Origin: Phlebopus portentosus
Taxonomy: Eukaryota > Basidiomycota > Agaricomycetes > Boletales > Boletinellaceae
Length of the DNA stretch: 64,000 nucleotides
Assembly (NCBI GenBank): GCA_037892935.1
Contig: JAYXKI010000010.1
Span: forward strand, 496,001-560,000
Direction of reading: 5' to 3'
The notes below the pieces were generated by a model. It made no database searches. It was given only the letters and a program-made list of their open reading frames with translations, and was not told where the DNA came from. Positions 12,543 through 23,664 of this stretch are shown one piece after another. Within the stretch, counting starts at the first letter, position 1. Each line of letters opens with the position of its first letter. Made by a program: the position numbers and the translations under genes.

Positions 12543-14680
12543 ATGGGAGAAACAAAGTCGGATCTCGTCGAGGCTATACATCCAATTGCCAATGTCGAAA
12601 GAGAAAGACGCCGTTTTGCTTGTGATTATAATGAGCTTGACGGTCCAAAGCTGTCTATCATGCCGACGGATGGAGCGTCCTCACCAGCGGCCGAAGTTAC
12701 GAAGGAAAAGGTTGAAGACACCAACGTTCCGTCCAGAACTCCAGCAATGAAGCGGAAGGAAAGAGTGCAACTTTTTTCTCTTTTCTTCGCTATGTTTGTC
12801 GCTGGCTGGGATGGAGGTACGTATGGTCCGCTATTACCCAGGTTCCAGACATATTACCACGTCAGTCAAATATGAGCAGTCCTTGACTTAATGCTGACGA
12901 GTCTGCTTTATGTAGGTCAATTATACCGTCGTGTCGATGATCTTCATTACGAACTGTGTCGTAAGTCTCTGCGCAGTGTATAGCAACCCTATAGCTTAAA
13001 TTCATTGATTCAAGGGCTTCATTGTTGGTGCAATCTCAAATGTTTACCTGACGGACAGGCTGGGCCTTGGGAAGGTTAGTATCAGACTTCTTATGTTTGT
13101 CCCCTGCTAATGTCATCTTCAGGCTCTTGTCTTGGGTTAGATAGAGCGAATTTTTGCGTAACTTGGTCTAATGATCGATCTAGGATCCATTGCACAAGTG
13201 ATTGGTTATTCACTAATGTCCCCGCGGTTGCCTTTCCCTGTTTTCTGCATCGCATTTTTCATCGACGGCTGGGGTTTGTCCATCCAAGTGAGTGACGAGG
13301 CAGGTAATTACTGCTTGTGCTAGAGGTCTTCCCCAGGATGCGCAAGCGAATGGGTACGTAGCGGGTCTAACAGAGAGTTCCGCTACAAAGATGGGGATGA
13401 TGCACGCGCTTTATGGTATGGCGCATTCTAAGCTTTTTATTATCTCGTGTTCATTTACATCAGGACTGGGTGCTATGTTTTCACCATTCGCTGCTACCGA
13501 GTTTGCCAAGATGTCACAGCATTGGTCGTATCATTTCGTTGCTTCAGTGGGACTCGCCACAATAAATACGCTGATCTTATTGCTCGTTTTTCGTGGCAGA
13601 GTCCAGGATGGTATGTCGGCTCCCGACCAGCGCACTTGATTTCAGCTAATTTCTTGTTCCATCACAGAATGCTTTCGTGAGATCGGCGAAGCTTCCATGA
13701 AACGCGGAACTAGCCAACAGAATAAATACAGGCAGATACTATCGCAGAAAGTCGTGCATCTGTTAGCGATTTTCAGTCTGGTCTATGTAGGAATCGAAAT
13801 TACGATAGCAGGTCCATTTATCTCTTCAAACCGAAGTAATTATCGGTTCAAATGGATTATTAATATAGGTTGGACCGTTTCGTACATACAGGAGTACCGT
13901 GGCGGAGGTGCATCTGCCGGATATGTTTCCACCGGATTCTTCGGAGGTACGATCAAATAGTTTTTGTCGGCCACAGAAATAAATGTATACCCTGCGACAC
14001 TAGGTCTAACACTTGGGCGCGTTGCCCTCCTGTGGATTAACAATAAGGTGTGTTGAAATTCCCAGGAGTACGACTGCAGGCCAAAAGTTGCTTCATATCA
14101 GGTTGGTGAACACCGAGTCATGTACGTCTACATGTTGTTGTCTGTCGGGTTTGTACTGTCCAATCTGTTCATTCCCAACGTCCGAGCTGAATGAAATATC
14201 CAGCCTTGAACTTGTCGTATGGCTAGTTCCATCCGTAGTCAGTGGTGGGATAGCTGTATCGTTCGTCGGTTTCTTCCTCGGTCCGATGTACCCTATCCTC
14301 ATGAACGAGACCGGACGTCTACTTCCTCAATGGCTACTTACCGGATCCATTGGCTGGATAGCCTCCTTCGGCTTTTCGGGTGCGTTTGTGCATGTTCGTA
14401 TTCCAGTCACGGTCCCGAAAACGTCCTCAATTCAATAGGCTCGGCACTCTTCCCATTCATCACTGGTGCTCTCGCCGAAGAATTCGGAATAAAAACGCTA
14501 CAGCCGATGTAAGCGACCTATGTTTAGTCTTTACGGCGGCAATATTGATTGGCTCTGCTCAGACTTGTAGTTCTTATGGTTGTTATGATGGGCTTATGGT
14601 TGCTAGTGCCGGACGGAAGCCGCACCCGCCGGCAGGAGACAGAAGAACATCGTGAAGCGACGGGAACGCCAGAGGCGTAG
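12543..14680 (+). CDS. MFS transporter (FucP/Bsc6-like), 14 exons
   Basis: A multi-pass major facilitator protein, presumably a plasma-membrane transporter of a small solute. After a hydrophilic N-terminus (MGETKSDLVEAIHP...) come WDGGTYGPLLPRFQTYYHV, TVVSMIFITNCVGFIVGAIS, TDRLGLGK, FIDGWGLSIQ, DAQANGYVAGL, HALYGLGAMFSPFAAT, then WTVSYIQEYRGGGASAGYV, LTLGRVALLWINNKVG, FFLGPMYPILMN and ITGALAEEFG. These resemble fungal FucP-like/Bsc6-like carriers. All 14 exons join in frame across introns of about 45-60 bp, several with weak donors (GTCAGT, GTTAGA). Exon 4 (13123-13135) is only 13 nt and encodes ALVL plus part of G. The TAG at 14678 ends the frame after PEA. It looks intact; the substrate is unknown. 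Confidence 0.88.
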
Positions 14681-15408
14681 CCGCATTAGATACAATAGGG
14701 CTGAAACTATGGAACATCTTGGTCAAAGAGAAATTCAATGCAAACTACTCCTTCCGACTGCTCATGTGTGGTCCATTCAAATGTCCTCCCAATGAGTGAT
14801 GAGAAGACAATCTGCGTTGGACCGTCTCGGCACAGCCAACTATTCTTGCCGTGTAGTTTAACGCAACTGCAATCGGTATACCTGCAGAACGTAGATAAAG
14901 TCACGGCTAATAAGGAGAAGAATAAAAGAAAGCATAAATCCTTTAGAAAAAGCGCGGAAATAGTTTGAGGCAGACTCTTGTACAATAGAAGTGTCAGCTT
15001 GAAGCTATCGGGCAGCGATCAAGAGGCTCCTTGTATACAAAGTAGTACATGAAAAACTTCCGCCCAGAAAGGCGTGCTTGGGCCTAAATTTAGGAAGATA
15101 ATCATGTGAAGTTCAAATATAACGCATACGCTAACACTCAACAGACGTAGAGGACAGCGACTTGAATTGAACCAATCCCGGCGCGTCCACCAAGGGTTGC
15201 TATTGCCGCGTATATTGACGTGACTAACGTCCACATGTATTCAGCACGCTCAAAGATACGGCGATGTATGAAGATCGAAAACAGGAGGTGAAAGAGCAAG
15301 AGCTAAAATTGCTGCACTGATTTTAATGCCGTGGTCGTCGATGAACAAGCGGAGGGAAAATTTGCTTTTATGAAGATCGACGGTCACGTGCATGATATTA
15401 CAGGAATA
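14681..15408. other. Intergenic, no gene seen
   Basis: Sequence between the MFS gene and the MITE. Short frames are present on both strands, with no motifs and no plausible splicing into longer products. Confidence 0.45.
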
Positions 15409-15968
15409 GCTCTGGCACGGGACGTTCGGCCCTCCTGTACCTCAGAACCCAAAATAAATCATATCTCTATGAATACCCAACGGTTTTGTATGATCACATT
15501 TTCCAAATTTATCTTTCGATCTCTGATTTTATATTCCATTTTGAATGAGGTAAATTGGCTCATAAATGGTCCCGGAACGTTGCAAAGGTCGATTTTGAGC
15601 ACCTTTCTCTCTTCTATTTTTTTCTGACCTCAAAACTTGCTGTAACAGCCCCAGACGATGCTCAAATATACTCTAGTACATTTTTCATGACTTTTCATGT
15701 GTGTTTCTGGCCAGGAAGAGCCATTCCTGAAGCCTGAGAGAATGTTCAGTTTTGAGCATGCCCCAGCCTGGCACATTCAGCATATGACTCGGCTCAAATT
15801 CAATCTTAAAATTCATAATATTGTCGTCCTATCATATTGGGCTGATATGGGGAGTCCTACAGCAAGTTCTGAACCAATTGTGATCATGCAAAACCGTTGA
15901 GTATTCATAGAGATATGATTTATTTTGGGTTCTGAGGTACAGGAGGGCCGAACGTCACGTGCCAGAGT
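15409..15968. mobile_element. MITE with ~90-bp terminal inverted repeats
   Basis: About 90 bp at the left end (from 15410, CTCTGGCACGGGACGTTCGG, on through the AAATAAATCATATCTC region to about 15500) recur inverted at 15880-15967 with only a few mismatches. The total of 560 bp with no transposase frame is a foldback/MITE architecture. TA dinucleotides at 15407-15408 and 15969-15970 could be the target duplication, but this assignment needs one mismatched terminal base pair and is less certain than the repeats themselves. Its right end is 60 bp from the start codon of the Clr2 gene. Confidence 0.82.
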
Positions 15969-16028
15969 TATTATGGAATTTGATCAGCGCTTGTCGCGTC
16001 TCAGCCTCCTTCATCAGCACATGCGCCA

Positions 16029-18769
16029 ATGTGTGCGAGGTTTCGGCCCCCGAAGGGAGAAAATTTGCCCAGAAATCCTAGATGGGTCGAGATAAACGCG
16101 ACAGACGGCGACGTGAGTCGGTGGCCAAATAATACAACGTCAAATCCAGACTCGGAGGGCAACGTTAATTTCATGCATCCAGTGCCGGTCGATGATGGCG
16201 CGTCAATAAAATGGCGCGTCGTGATAGGACAGGCACTCGCGGAGATGCTCAACTATCCAGAACTTGGTGCGTAGAACAGTGTGATCGCGCAACGAGAAAG
16301 AATCTCTGATTTGCCGCAAACAGAAAGCAAGAGCTGGGTGCTCAAGGACTGGCCAGAAGGCTACCATTTCTACGACCACAATAAGGGCCACTTAGCAAGC
16401 GGAAAGGTTAGGCATGACTTGTATCTAGTCGGTAAGTCTTATGGCTTATGTTTCGGCTCGCGATTTATGCGACCAATAAAGGGTCCAGAAATGTTGCGCG
16501 CTTTCGCTCGCCTGCAGAGTTTATTCCGCATGCGTACTGGCTCATGACGAATCCCGCGCAAGATCGCTCCAAGTGTGCATGCAAATACTGTGCAGGTAAA
16601 CCTCAACGGGAAATCAGTGACGCCATGGGTCTTTCACAACGTCAAAGCGAGTCTGCTTCGTTGGCGCGTTACGTCGAACTGCCGCGGAGGGAAAAGCGCA
16701 GGCATGCCCTTCCTGCAAGAGAAGGTCGTGTGTTCGCCACCGTTCGACAAGTACCGAACCCCATCAAACTACCGAAGGGACCAAGCCAGCACGTCAATCC
16801 AGAACGTGAGAAGGATCTGCGGGCGATCCTGGGACCGAAGACGTTAGGAGAACGGCGGTGGGCTCGCGAAGGGGAGTTAGTCTGGGTAAAACTGGACCAT
16901 CCGGTAACGCTGAATGAACGACGACTTGAGTCAGAAGAAATCACCTTCTGGCCTGGGATGATCGAAGAAGTCAACTTTAAGGCCGAGGCCATACCACGAC
17001 GAACTGATGTTGCAACCTCTAGCAATGCTTTCGACCAAAAAGACACGACTCGCAGTTCGAATGGCGAAGCTCTGGATCCTTGGACAATAGTGCATAAATC
17101 CATCTACAAAATCAAACTACTTGTCGTTTTGAAAACTGTTGTTTACGGCGGTGACCACATCGTGCCTTACCAGTCTCACGCACCGGATGGCGACCTACTC
17201 AGTGAAGTACAATCAATCGTTTTTGACTTGGATAGTGGTACTTCTGAAGAGATAGGAGGAATAGTGCTACCGTCGGATTCCCAAGTCGAAGAAACCGAGC
17301 AAGCTCTTTTCAAACGATTTCAGTCCTTTGATCCATTCCCATCCGTGAAACCCCAAGTTGCTCGCATGGAGGACCAAAAGTTCTATCAGGAAACTGCAGC
17401 TGGGGCATTCGCCACTGCGATTCAAATCGCCTCCCATCTGGCGATGTACTACACCCCGTTCGATGAATGGGAATACAAAATGAAAGCAAGCGCAGACATA
17501 TTCGATTTTGCGCATGTCGGGACTACAACTGCTGGCTTGCTCACGGCAGCAGAAGAGCATGCTTTAAGACAGCGGCATCTAGGCGCACAAAACGGGGGGA
17601 TTGCCACCCAAACACGATTCCAGGGATTATGGTGGGGGCCGGAGCGAATCTGGATGGGTGATCTGGTCCGATTGAAACTTGGTCGATACGAAGTCGCACC
17701 AGAGGGTACCGAAACGATAAAGAAACCGTCTGGTGCTGGGAGACGCACCCTCTCGGAAGTTACGCAGAATGGAGATATTCCAAGAGCAGGTGATGCAGAC
17801 GTGCAAATGGAGATTCAGGGTGGAGAAGATGCCGCTCGCCTCGGTGCATCATCACGCTCCGTTTTCTTGCGTATTGATGGCCTGTTTGTGGTGCAAGTGC
17901 CCACTGAAGACGGTCTGGGCCGAGAAAACCAAGTCAGGATGTGTGGTATGCTGTACGAGCTTGCAGATGATGACTGGGAGCCTGACGGCGAAGAATTTGG
18001 TAAAGACCCTACTGCACCAACGGAAAATGGGACGACGAACCAAGAACGGCGGATCTCTTCGGATGATACGTTAACAACGCCACAAGCAGCGATCGTGCTG
18101 CAAAACGGCGAAGTAGCGCTTGCGGGTGGGATAAATGGCTCCGCAACCGTTCCTCCAGTCGCCTCGACGTCATCCTCTCTATTCACGCCAAACCCCGAGC
18201 TGCTTACTGAGCCAGCGGAACAACCTGATGTCGTTATGGTAGATGTCACAGGCGGTCCATTATCTACCTCGATGCCTCCTTCAGTGCAGCAATCTAGCTC
18301 TGCTACAGGGCTCACAGCACCTGCTAAACCAAGCGGTATAGCAACGGATAGCAGCGTTGCTCCAAATGTCTCTCTTTCCGGACCACTCAAGTCTTCCGAG
18401 AGTGTCTATCCCACTCCTCCTGCGCCTTCTTCGTTCAAGTTCAGGCCCATCCTCCGAGACGGCCACGAAGTTGTCATGCCGTTAACGACACTTGCCGGGC
18501 GTTACTACCCAGGCCTTCTCTCAAACAGCCTGCTACAATCGCGTGTACGAGCAGCAATAGAGGATCTAGATTCGCGCGAGAGCAAGGCCATTCGTGCACT
18601 TGAGGGCCTCGTCCCCGGAGTCTACAATGCCGTGGACGCCTATATTTTCTTACCAAGGCGCGGTCAGATGCTGCGTGAGGCGGAAAAAGCTGCTTGGAAA
18701 GACATGGTTGATTATTGGAGACGCTATCTATCCCAGCGGAAAAATGCGATTGTCATTGACGACGATTAG
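16029..18769 (+). CDS. clr2: Clr2-like transcriptional silencing (SHREC) protein
   Basis: Cryptic loci regulator 2 homologue. In fission yeast Clr2 is a subunit of the SHREC histone deacetylase/remodeller complex that silences heterochromatin, so a nuclear role is expected. Three exons (16029-16266, 16324-16431, 16482-18769) give 877 residues. The N-terminal Clr2 region carries NATDGDVSRWPNNTT, KDWPEGYHFYDHNKGH, RHDLYLVGS, FRSPAEFIPHAYWL and the cysteine pair SKCACKYCAGKPQREI. A later domain has REGELVWVKLD, ITFWPGMIEEVN, RFQGLWWGPERIWMGDLVRL and VFLRIDGLFVVQVP. A Ser/Thr/Pro-rich linker precedes a conserved C-terminal helix region (AGRYYPGLLSN). The first ATG of the conserved frame was taken as the start; an additional upstream exon cannot be excluded, but the MITE lies only 60 bp upstream. 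Confidence 0.88.
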
Positions 18770-19364
18770 CTAAATATACTTGGATCTCTAGGCCCTAAGT
18801 TCTGCTTTCGTTCGTGGGCCTTAGAGATATGCTTTTGCTTTGACTTCACATCTGTAATTCCCCCCCCCCCCCCTCTGTTCGTATTGCTTTCGCTCTTGTT
18901 TTCGGTTTATGGAACATGAATTGGTCAATCTTCTCGTTGTTCCCTCTTTCAGTTAGTTGACCCAGGCTCATCGATTAAGGGTGTTGTCTTTTCGTCCGTT
19001 TTCATGGTCGTTTTCGCAGCTAGTATGTAAAGTAGACTTCGTATTCAACTTTGATAGATTCTTATTGGTACATCGAAACCCCTGTGTACCGACGCGTCGT
19101 GGTTCCGTCACAGGTCCGCGTCGCGTCGCGTCTCTCGGTCGGGCGGCACGAAAAAAAGACGCGTCAATTACTGGATTCCTCCCTCTTCAATCCCAAGCCT
19201 ACCCATCACTCGCTGCTACAGGAATATTTACGGAGCGCACTACCTCATTTCTGCCGTCCATCGCTCCTATTTTTCTTTTTTAGGTCTTTGCTGAGGTCAT
19301 CGATACTGGCGAACTCGAAGCGTAGGCGACCATAGCTGGAATTTCAAGTTAGTCCCAGTAACCT
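18770..19364. other. Intergenic, includes a poly-C run
   Basis: Spacer of about 0.6 kb with a run of about 13 C near 18860 and pyrimidine-rich DNA before the next gene. No coding sequence recognised. Confidence 0.5.
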
Positions 19365-20088
19365 ATGAGCCCCTTCGCTCTGGTCGCAGACTATGCAAGC
19401 AATCTTGTTCTAGCTCTTTGGATCATCATCGTTGTCTACCTGCTCGGTCATTCGCTCCAGACGTCTTTCCGGTTCTTGCTGAAGAAAACTTCTGATACCC
19501 TTACTCTTATGACTTGGCTTCTTTCAAGGTCTAAATTACGTATCTATAGCTCGTCCATGGTGTTGTCTAAGGTGAACTCGAGTGGCGTCTGTACGGAATA
19601 GCATGACGCTAATACGAGGATGGTCTTGTATATAGACGCGAAATCGTTACTATGAAAAACATAAATTCGGTGTTGCCTTCATCATTGATATCATTCGATC
19701 CTTCTTCATCCGTTTCATGATGAGTACATCCGACTTGGTGCGTCGTCATACACTCCCGTCCCTGGGCAAACAATTCAAAGTATGGATCTAACGTATACTT
19801 CTACTTCTACAGTTCTCCGCCGCACTGTTAAGCGCCCTGTCTCAGGCATTCGACGGTTCCTGGGCTGACTTGTCAATTCTGGGCGAAGACGACGAAGTCG
19901 AAGAAGGAATAAATGGCCCCGAATCGGCTCTTAATGCGACTGTCAACGGGATCATCTCGAAGGTCGCGTGTATCCCTGAAGCCGCTCAGGAAGATATCTT
20001 GGAAGACTTGACCGCCTCTGGCGTCATTGATCCTCCCCCGAAACCTCGAAGAACGGCGTATACGGGGCTGGATAGAGACATATTTTGA
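19365..20088 (+). CDS. Small single-pass membrane protein, unknown function
   Basis: Three exons join in phase 0: 19365-19571, 19636-19779 and 19813-20088, giving 208 residues. The N-terminus has one strong hydrophobic segment (about residues 13-31, LVLALWIIIVVYLLGHSL). The middle is amphipathic (FGVAFIIDIIRSFFIRF), and the C-terminal half is acidic (ILGEDDEVEEG) and ends RTAYTGLDRDIF. I do not recognise the family. The exon choice rests on three consecutive in-phase junctions with GT-AG ends, which is good but not conclusive support; the first donor (GTGAAC) is weak. A tail-exposed membrane protein is inferred. Confidence 0.6.
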
Positions 20089-20522
20089 TGGAAAACGGAA
20101 TAAATATATGAATACTACTTTGTTTGAGGACTTGCTCCTCGGTGATATTGGACTAGTGTTTGTTACTCTCAAGAACACTTCATACACATAGCTCGAACTG
20201 CAGGAACGTATATGAATGTCAATGGGCACAAGGTAGTAGAAAATACTGCGCCGTCATACGTTGTTTCTTTTGGGTCTTCCATTGCTCAGAGCCAATCGTT
20301 CCCATGCTGATCAACAAATCCTGCACATTCACTCTGGCTTCGATATAATAGTATTATTCTGGAAAGGCTCGAAAGAGCGTCTATTGCAGCGAATATAAAC
20401 AGATAGGATGCAATAATGACATGTGAACAGGAGGAGTAACGAAAGCAAGCAGGTCCGCCGCAGTTTTCCGTTCGAGGGTATTGTCCAACGTAACGTATGT
20501 ATCATGACCAGAAGCAACTCGT
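20089..20522. other. Convergent 3' intergenic region
   Basis: The 434 bp between two converging genes presumably hold both 3' UTRs. No coding sequence seen. Confidence 0.5.
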
Positions 20523-21804
20523 CTACTTGCCACCAGTCGTACCCATGCCCATAGCGGTCTTGAACGAGTCGTAGATCCACCATTGGAATCCTATAGTAGC
20601 AGCCATGAGTAATCAAACAAAGCAGCAGAGATGGAAATTGATAAGGGTAAAGAACGTACCAGTAAGAGTACCGATCATAAGCACACGCGTGCCGAGACCT
20701 TTTGTCATCAAGTTGACCGCACCGACTTCGCTGGCAATCTGACCGAAGCTCTTGCCCTTATTCGACAGCTTGCCCATCTGCGATACGATCGAGTCCGCCG
20801 GGTGCGAGACGATGGCGCAGACGACACCGGCGAGGTAACCCGAGGCGAAGGTGACGCCGAGCTGCGTGCCCTTACCGTATGTCTCTTTCGGTTCCGGGAA
20901 GACGTGGGTGTAGAAGAGCTGGACAATCTGCTCAAAGAAAAAGAACTTCGCCATCGTGTATGGGATCTAAATTTACAAGATAATCAACAAACATCAGCAC
21001 CGATGTAGTTTTCCCGTTAAGGGAAGAGTGAGCAAATAAACGCACCTGACGGGACCAAAGGGGGACGAGCGAGCCAAATGGATACCGCGTATCAGCCTTC
21101 AACCTGCTCATCTCTTTAAGCGCTGAACCGAACTTGACGGGGAACGTTCCTTGCGGCGATGTCTGGATCTTGACCTTGGTCATCTCGAACGGGCAAAGTG
21201 CGATATCCGCGAAGACCTCAGCAGAGGCAGAACCAGCCAGCCAGATGAGCGGTTTGTACTTTTTCGAGTTTTCTTCACCAGCCAAGTTGGAGTAGGCATC
21301 CTTGAAAACCTCGTACAGCCCGTACTTGAACGCGCCCTGGAACGAGTAACCGACGAACGTGGGACCGAAACCTTTCCAAATACCGGTTGCACCCTCTTCA
21401 GCTACGAGTGTCCTGAGGCCGGACGCGAGACCTTTGTATTTGGCTGGGTCGACCTAGTGGAGACGATCGACGTCAGTACGCGGCGGAGGCGATAACAGAG
21501 AAAATTTCGCTTTTTCAGAACATGGCTCTAGAAGAGCTAGAAGGAAAACTAGTTCCACGAGACGAAAGAACGCCAAACATACCTGCATGTTACACTTTGT
21601 GACATCAAGAGGGGTAATACCTGCGTGGGTGATACCGCACGCAAGGACACCACCAAGCAAGCACTTTGAGTAGTAGGGTACGTCATGAGGTACATCCGTC
21701 AAGTATCTATGAACAATATTCTTGTAATCAGAACCAGGTTCGTCCATTACGAAAGAAAAAGATAGTACGAACCGGGCATCCCACTTCTTCGTGGCAGAAG
21801 CCAT
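20523..21804 (-). CDS. MIR1: Mitochondrial phosphate carrier
   Basis: An inner-membrane carrier of the SLC25 family that imports phosphate into mitochondria for ATP synthesis. The protein starts MASATKKWDAR, spliced to YLTDVPHDVPYYSKCLLGG. The three repeat signatures are visible: GITPLDVTKCNMQV, LCPFEMTKVKIQ and VSHPADSIVSQMGK (Px[DE]xx[KR] type, degenerate in the third as in the family). KGFGPTFVGYSFQGAFKYG and the end FQWWIYDSFKTAMG with a short TTGGK tail are typical of Mir1. Several introns interrupt the gene. The first intron uses an unusual GTTCGT donor, but the frame through it gives a perfect family match. The neighbouring genes are functionally unrelated. Confidence 0.95.
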
Positions 21805-22153
21805 TTGGAGTACGATCTAATTAACGAAGACGAATACTATGAAATATAAAGTCTACGCTGTCTAGAAGATGGCGAGCTGGTGGCGTACGATACTGCCAAA
21901 GACCAGTCTAAGGCTGCGAGGAGCGTCGAGGGTGAAGGAGGAGAGTCGGTGATGACAGCTCAGAGATGAGGAGACAAAGCTGAGGTCGAGAGGATGAGCA
22001 AATAAAAGTTGCGCGGCCGTCCAGCCGGCCGGCCGGGTTGACCCGCGTCTCTCTTCTCCGAGCGGTCCGATTCGTCATCCGTCATCCAATCACAGTCAGA
22101 ACGTTTCTGCAATTATACAAAAATAATCATACAAAGTACAGAAAATGAGTATT
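21805..22153. other. Promoter region of phosphate carrier / 3' end of NNF1
   Basis: About 350 bp between the phosphate carrier start and the NNF1 stop. It includes a GC-rich stretch near 22010-22040 (GCCGGCCGGCCGGG). No gene and no clear TATA box were seen. Confidence 0.45.
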
Positions 22154-23149
22154 TTATGACACTGGCTTCGTAACTAAAGTCTCTGCAGTTCGGAGAGCAA
22201 ACTCCTGGATATCTTCAATCGGCAGTGACGACCACTTCTGTTCAAGCTAACAGAACGACGTTAGCACAAAAGTTGCACTTGAAAACAACAATCGCAGAAC
22301 ACGCACCTCCCAGAGAGCATCTAACCTTCGTGCTTCCTCGGCGTCATTCTCCTTCATGGCACTGTACTCCTCCCACATCTGGCTCTGAAGCTCAAGATTC
22401 TCTTTTTCAAGCTACAGATATCATCATCAACTCGACACCTCAACCAAAACACGAAGCTCAAGGAAAACGAACCTGTGCAAGCCTCTCTTCCAACTTCGCC
22501 TTCTCCTCTCTCAAAATTGGTATCGTCCTTGCACGAACAGCATTCCGCGGTTCCAAGTTAGGTCTCCACGTATCCGGTCCGGGTGGCTCACCACGCTGTT
22601 GTCGCTCGCGTGCTTCCGTCACTACAGCGTGCAGCTTGTCAATGTTCTCCCGTGCGTTATATCGGACGAAGAGCTCATCGCATGCGTTCTGGGTGGTGGC
22701 CAAGCATAAGTGCGTAAGAGAATATGGAAGAATGGGAGGGAGAGTACTTACGGTTATGAGTCGTTCCATATGCAATGAGATCGTGTTGTACACTCCCGAC
22801 GCGCCATCAGGCTCTTCTTTACACCACAGCTCAAAGCACTCCGAGAAATCTTCATATCTAATGCGTCAAAGTTAACAGTAAGTCTCCATATACACGCATA
22901 TGCCAAGTCAAGCGAAGAAGAAGAAAAGAAAGTGGAAACTCAATGACAAACTCACGTCCACTTATGCGCAGCCCTCTGGATCGCAAGCTGCAGCGCAGAA
23001 TGGAAATGCATCCATCTTCGACTGCTTTGCGGTGGCTGCTGATTCTGAATCTGGCCTCCTGAAGTCTGACTTTGACTGAGTGATTTATCCAAGGCGTTCG
23101 CAGCACTGACTGTACCACCAGTGCTGGACCTTGCCGTAGTATTAGACAT
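22154..23149 (-). CDS. NNF1: Kinetochore protein Nnf1 (Mis12/MIND complex)
   Basis: Nnf1/PMF1 family, a subunit of the four-protein MIND/Mis12 complex linking inner kinetochore to microtubule-binding Ndc80. The spliced protein has a Ser/Gln-rich N-terminus, then RWMHFHSALQLAIQRAAHKW, YEDFSECFELWCKE, HMERLITNACDELFVRYN and NIDKLHAVVTEARERQQRGE, a Pro/Trp-containing linker (PPGPDTWRPNLEP), a predicted coiled coil (REEKAKLEERLAQLEKEN) and a C-terminal helical part ending TLVTKPVS. Introns are short, and the donor GTAAGT after RLIT is clear. An upstream in-frame ATG at 23194 would add MTQYLPQPHQ; which start is used is open. The gene is divergent from RPL37 over about 0.5 kb. Confidence 0.87.
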
Positions 23150-23664
23150 GGCCAGCAAGACCGGTTGATGAGGTTGAGGGAGGTATTGAGTCACGAGTTG
23201 AACGCGTCGCGACGCGTTGACGTGACGTGACGATCATGGATCGATCGACGTCAGTGTGGGGTTTGAAATGGTTTGAAAGGTAGTCGAGAGATTCGTATAA
23301 AATATTCTTCAGAAAAGTCAGGTAGTCTCAGCAACTTTGGGTAACGAGGAAATCTATTGGGGTCAATTGGGTTCATCACAATTCTGCGATTGAATTACGG
23401 GGTTACTTGAAATGCGTAACATTGCCCTTAGGCTTGTATTGTAGCAATCGCCGCTCTGACATGGAATGTAAGTCTACTGCTCCATTGTCCCCGAGACATT
23501 GGATATAGCATCGTCCGTAATTGATCTTTTTCAGTATAGAGTCACAGAGGGAAAGCCTGGAATCGAACTCCCAACTAAGGGCACAGCCACGTTCTCACGG
23601 CTTCGCTTACCCGTCCTCCAGTGTTGTGCGTCAGGAAAGCACACTTCAAGACAACGACGACGAG
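23150..23664. promoter_or_regulatory. Divergent promoter region NNF1 / RPL37
   Basis: About 0.5 kb between the NNF1 and RPL37 starts, transcribed outward both ways. It contains GACG/CGTCA-type motifs near 23205-23250 but no clear TATA box. Regulatory role inferred from gene orientation. Confidence 0.45.

Noticed and set aside
12426..14680. MFS gene as a pseudogene because of many in-frame stops in the raw sequence
   Set aside because: Every stop falls in a GT-AG intron of about 50 bp and all 14 exons join in frame.
17815..18390. 191-codon minus-strand frame within the Clr2-like gene
   Set aside because: Antisense shadow of a long conserved exon; Ser/Gly/Val-rich without motifs.
23555..23640. 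tRNA-like stretch on the minus strand (GGGAGTTCGATTCC) upstream of RPL37
   Set aside because: The T-loop resembles a tRNA, but the T-stem has mismatches and no complete cloverleaf with an acceptor stem and anticodon arm can be drawn.
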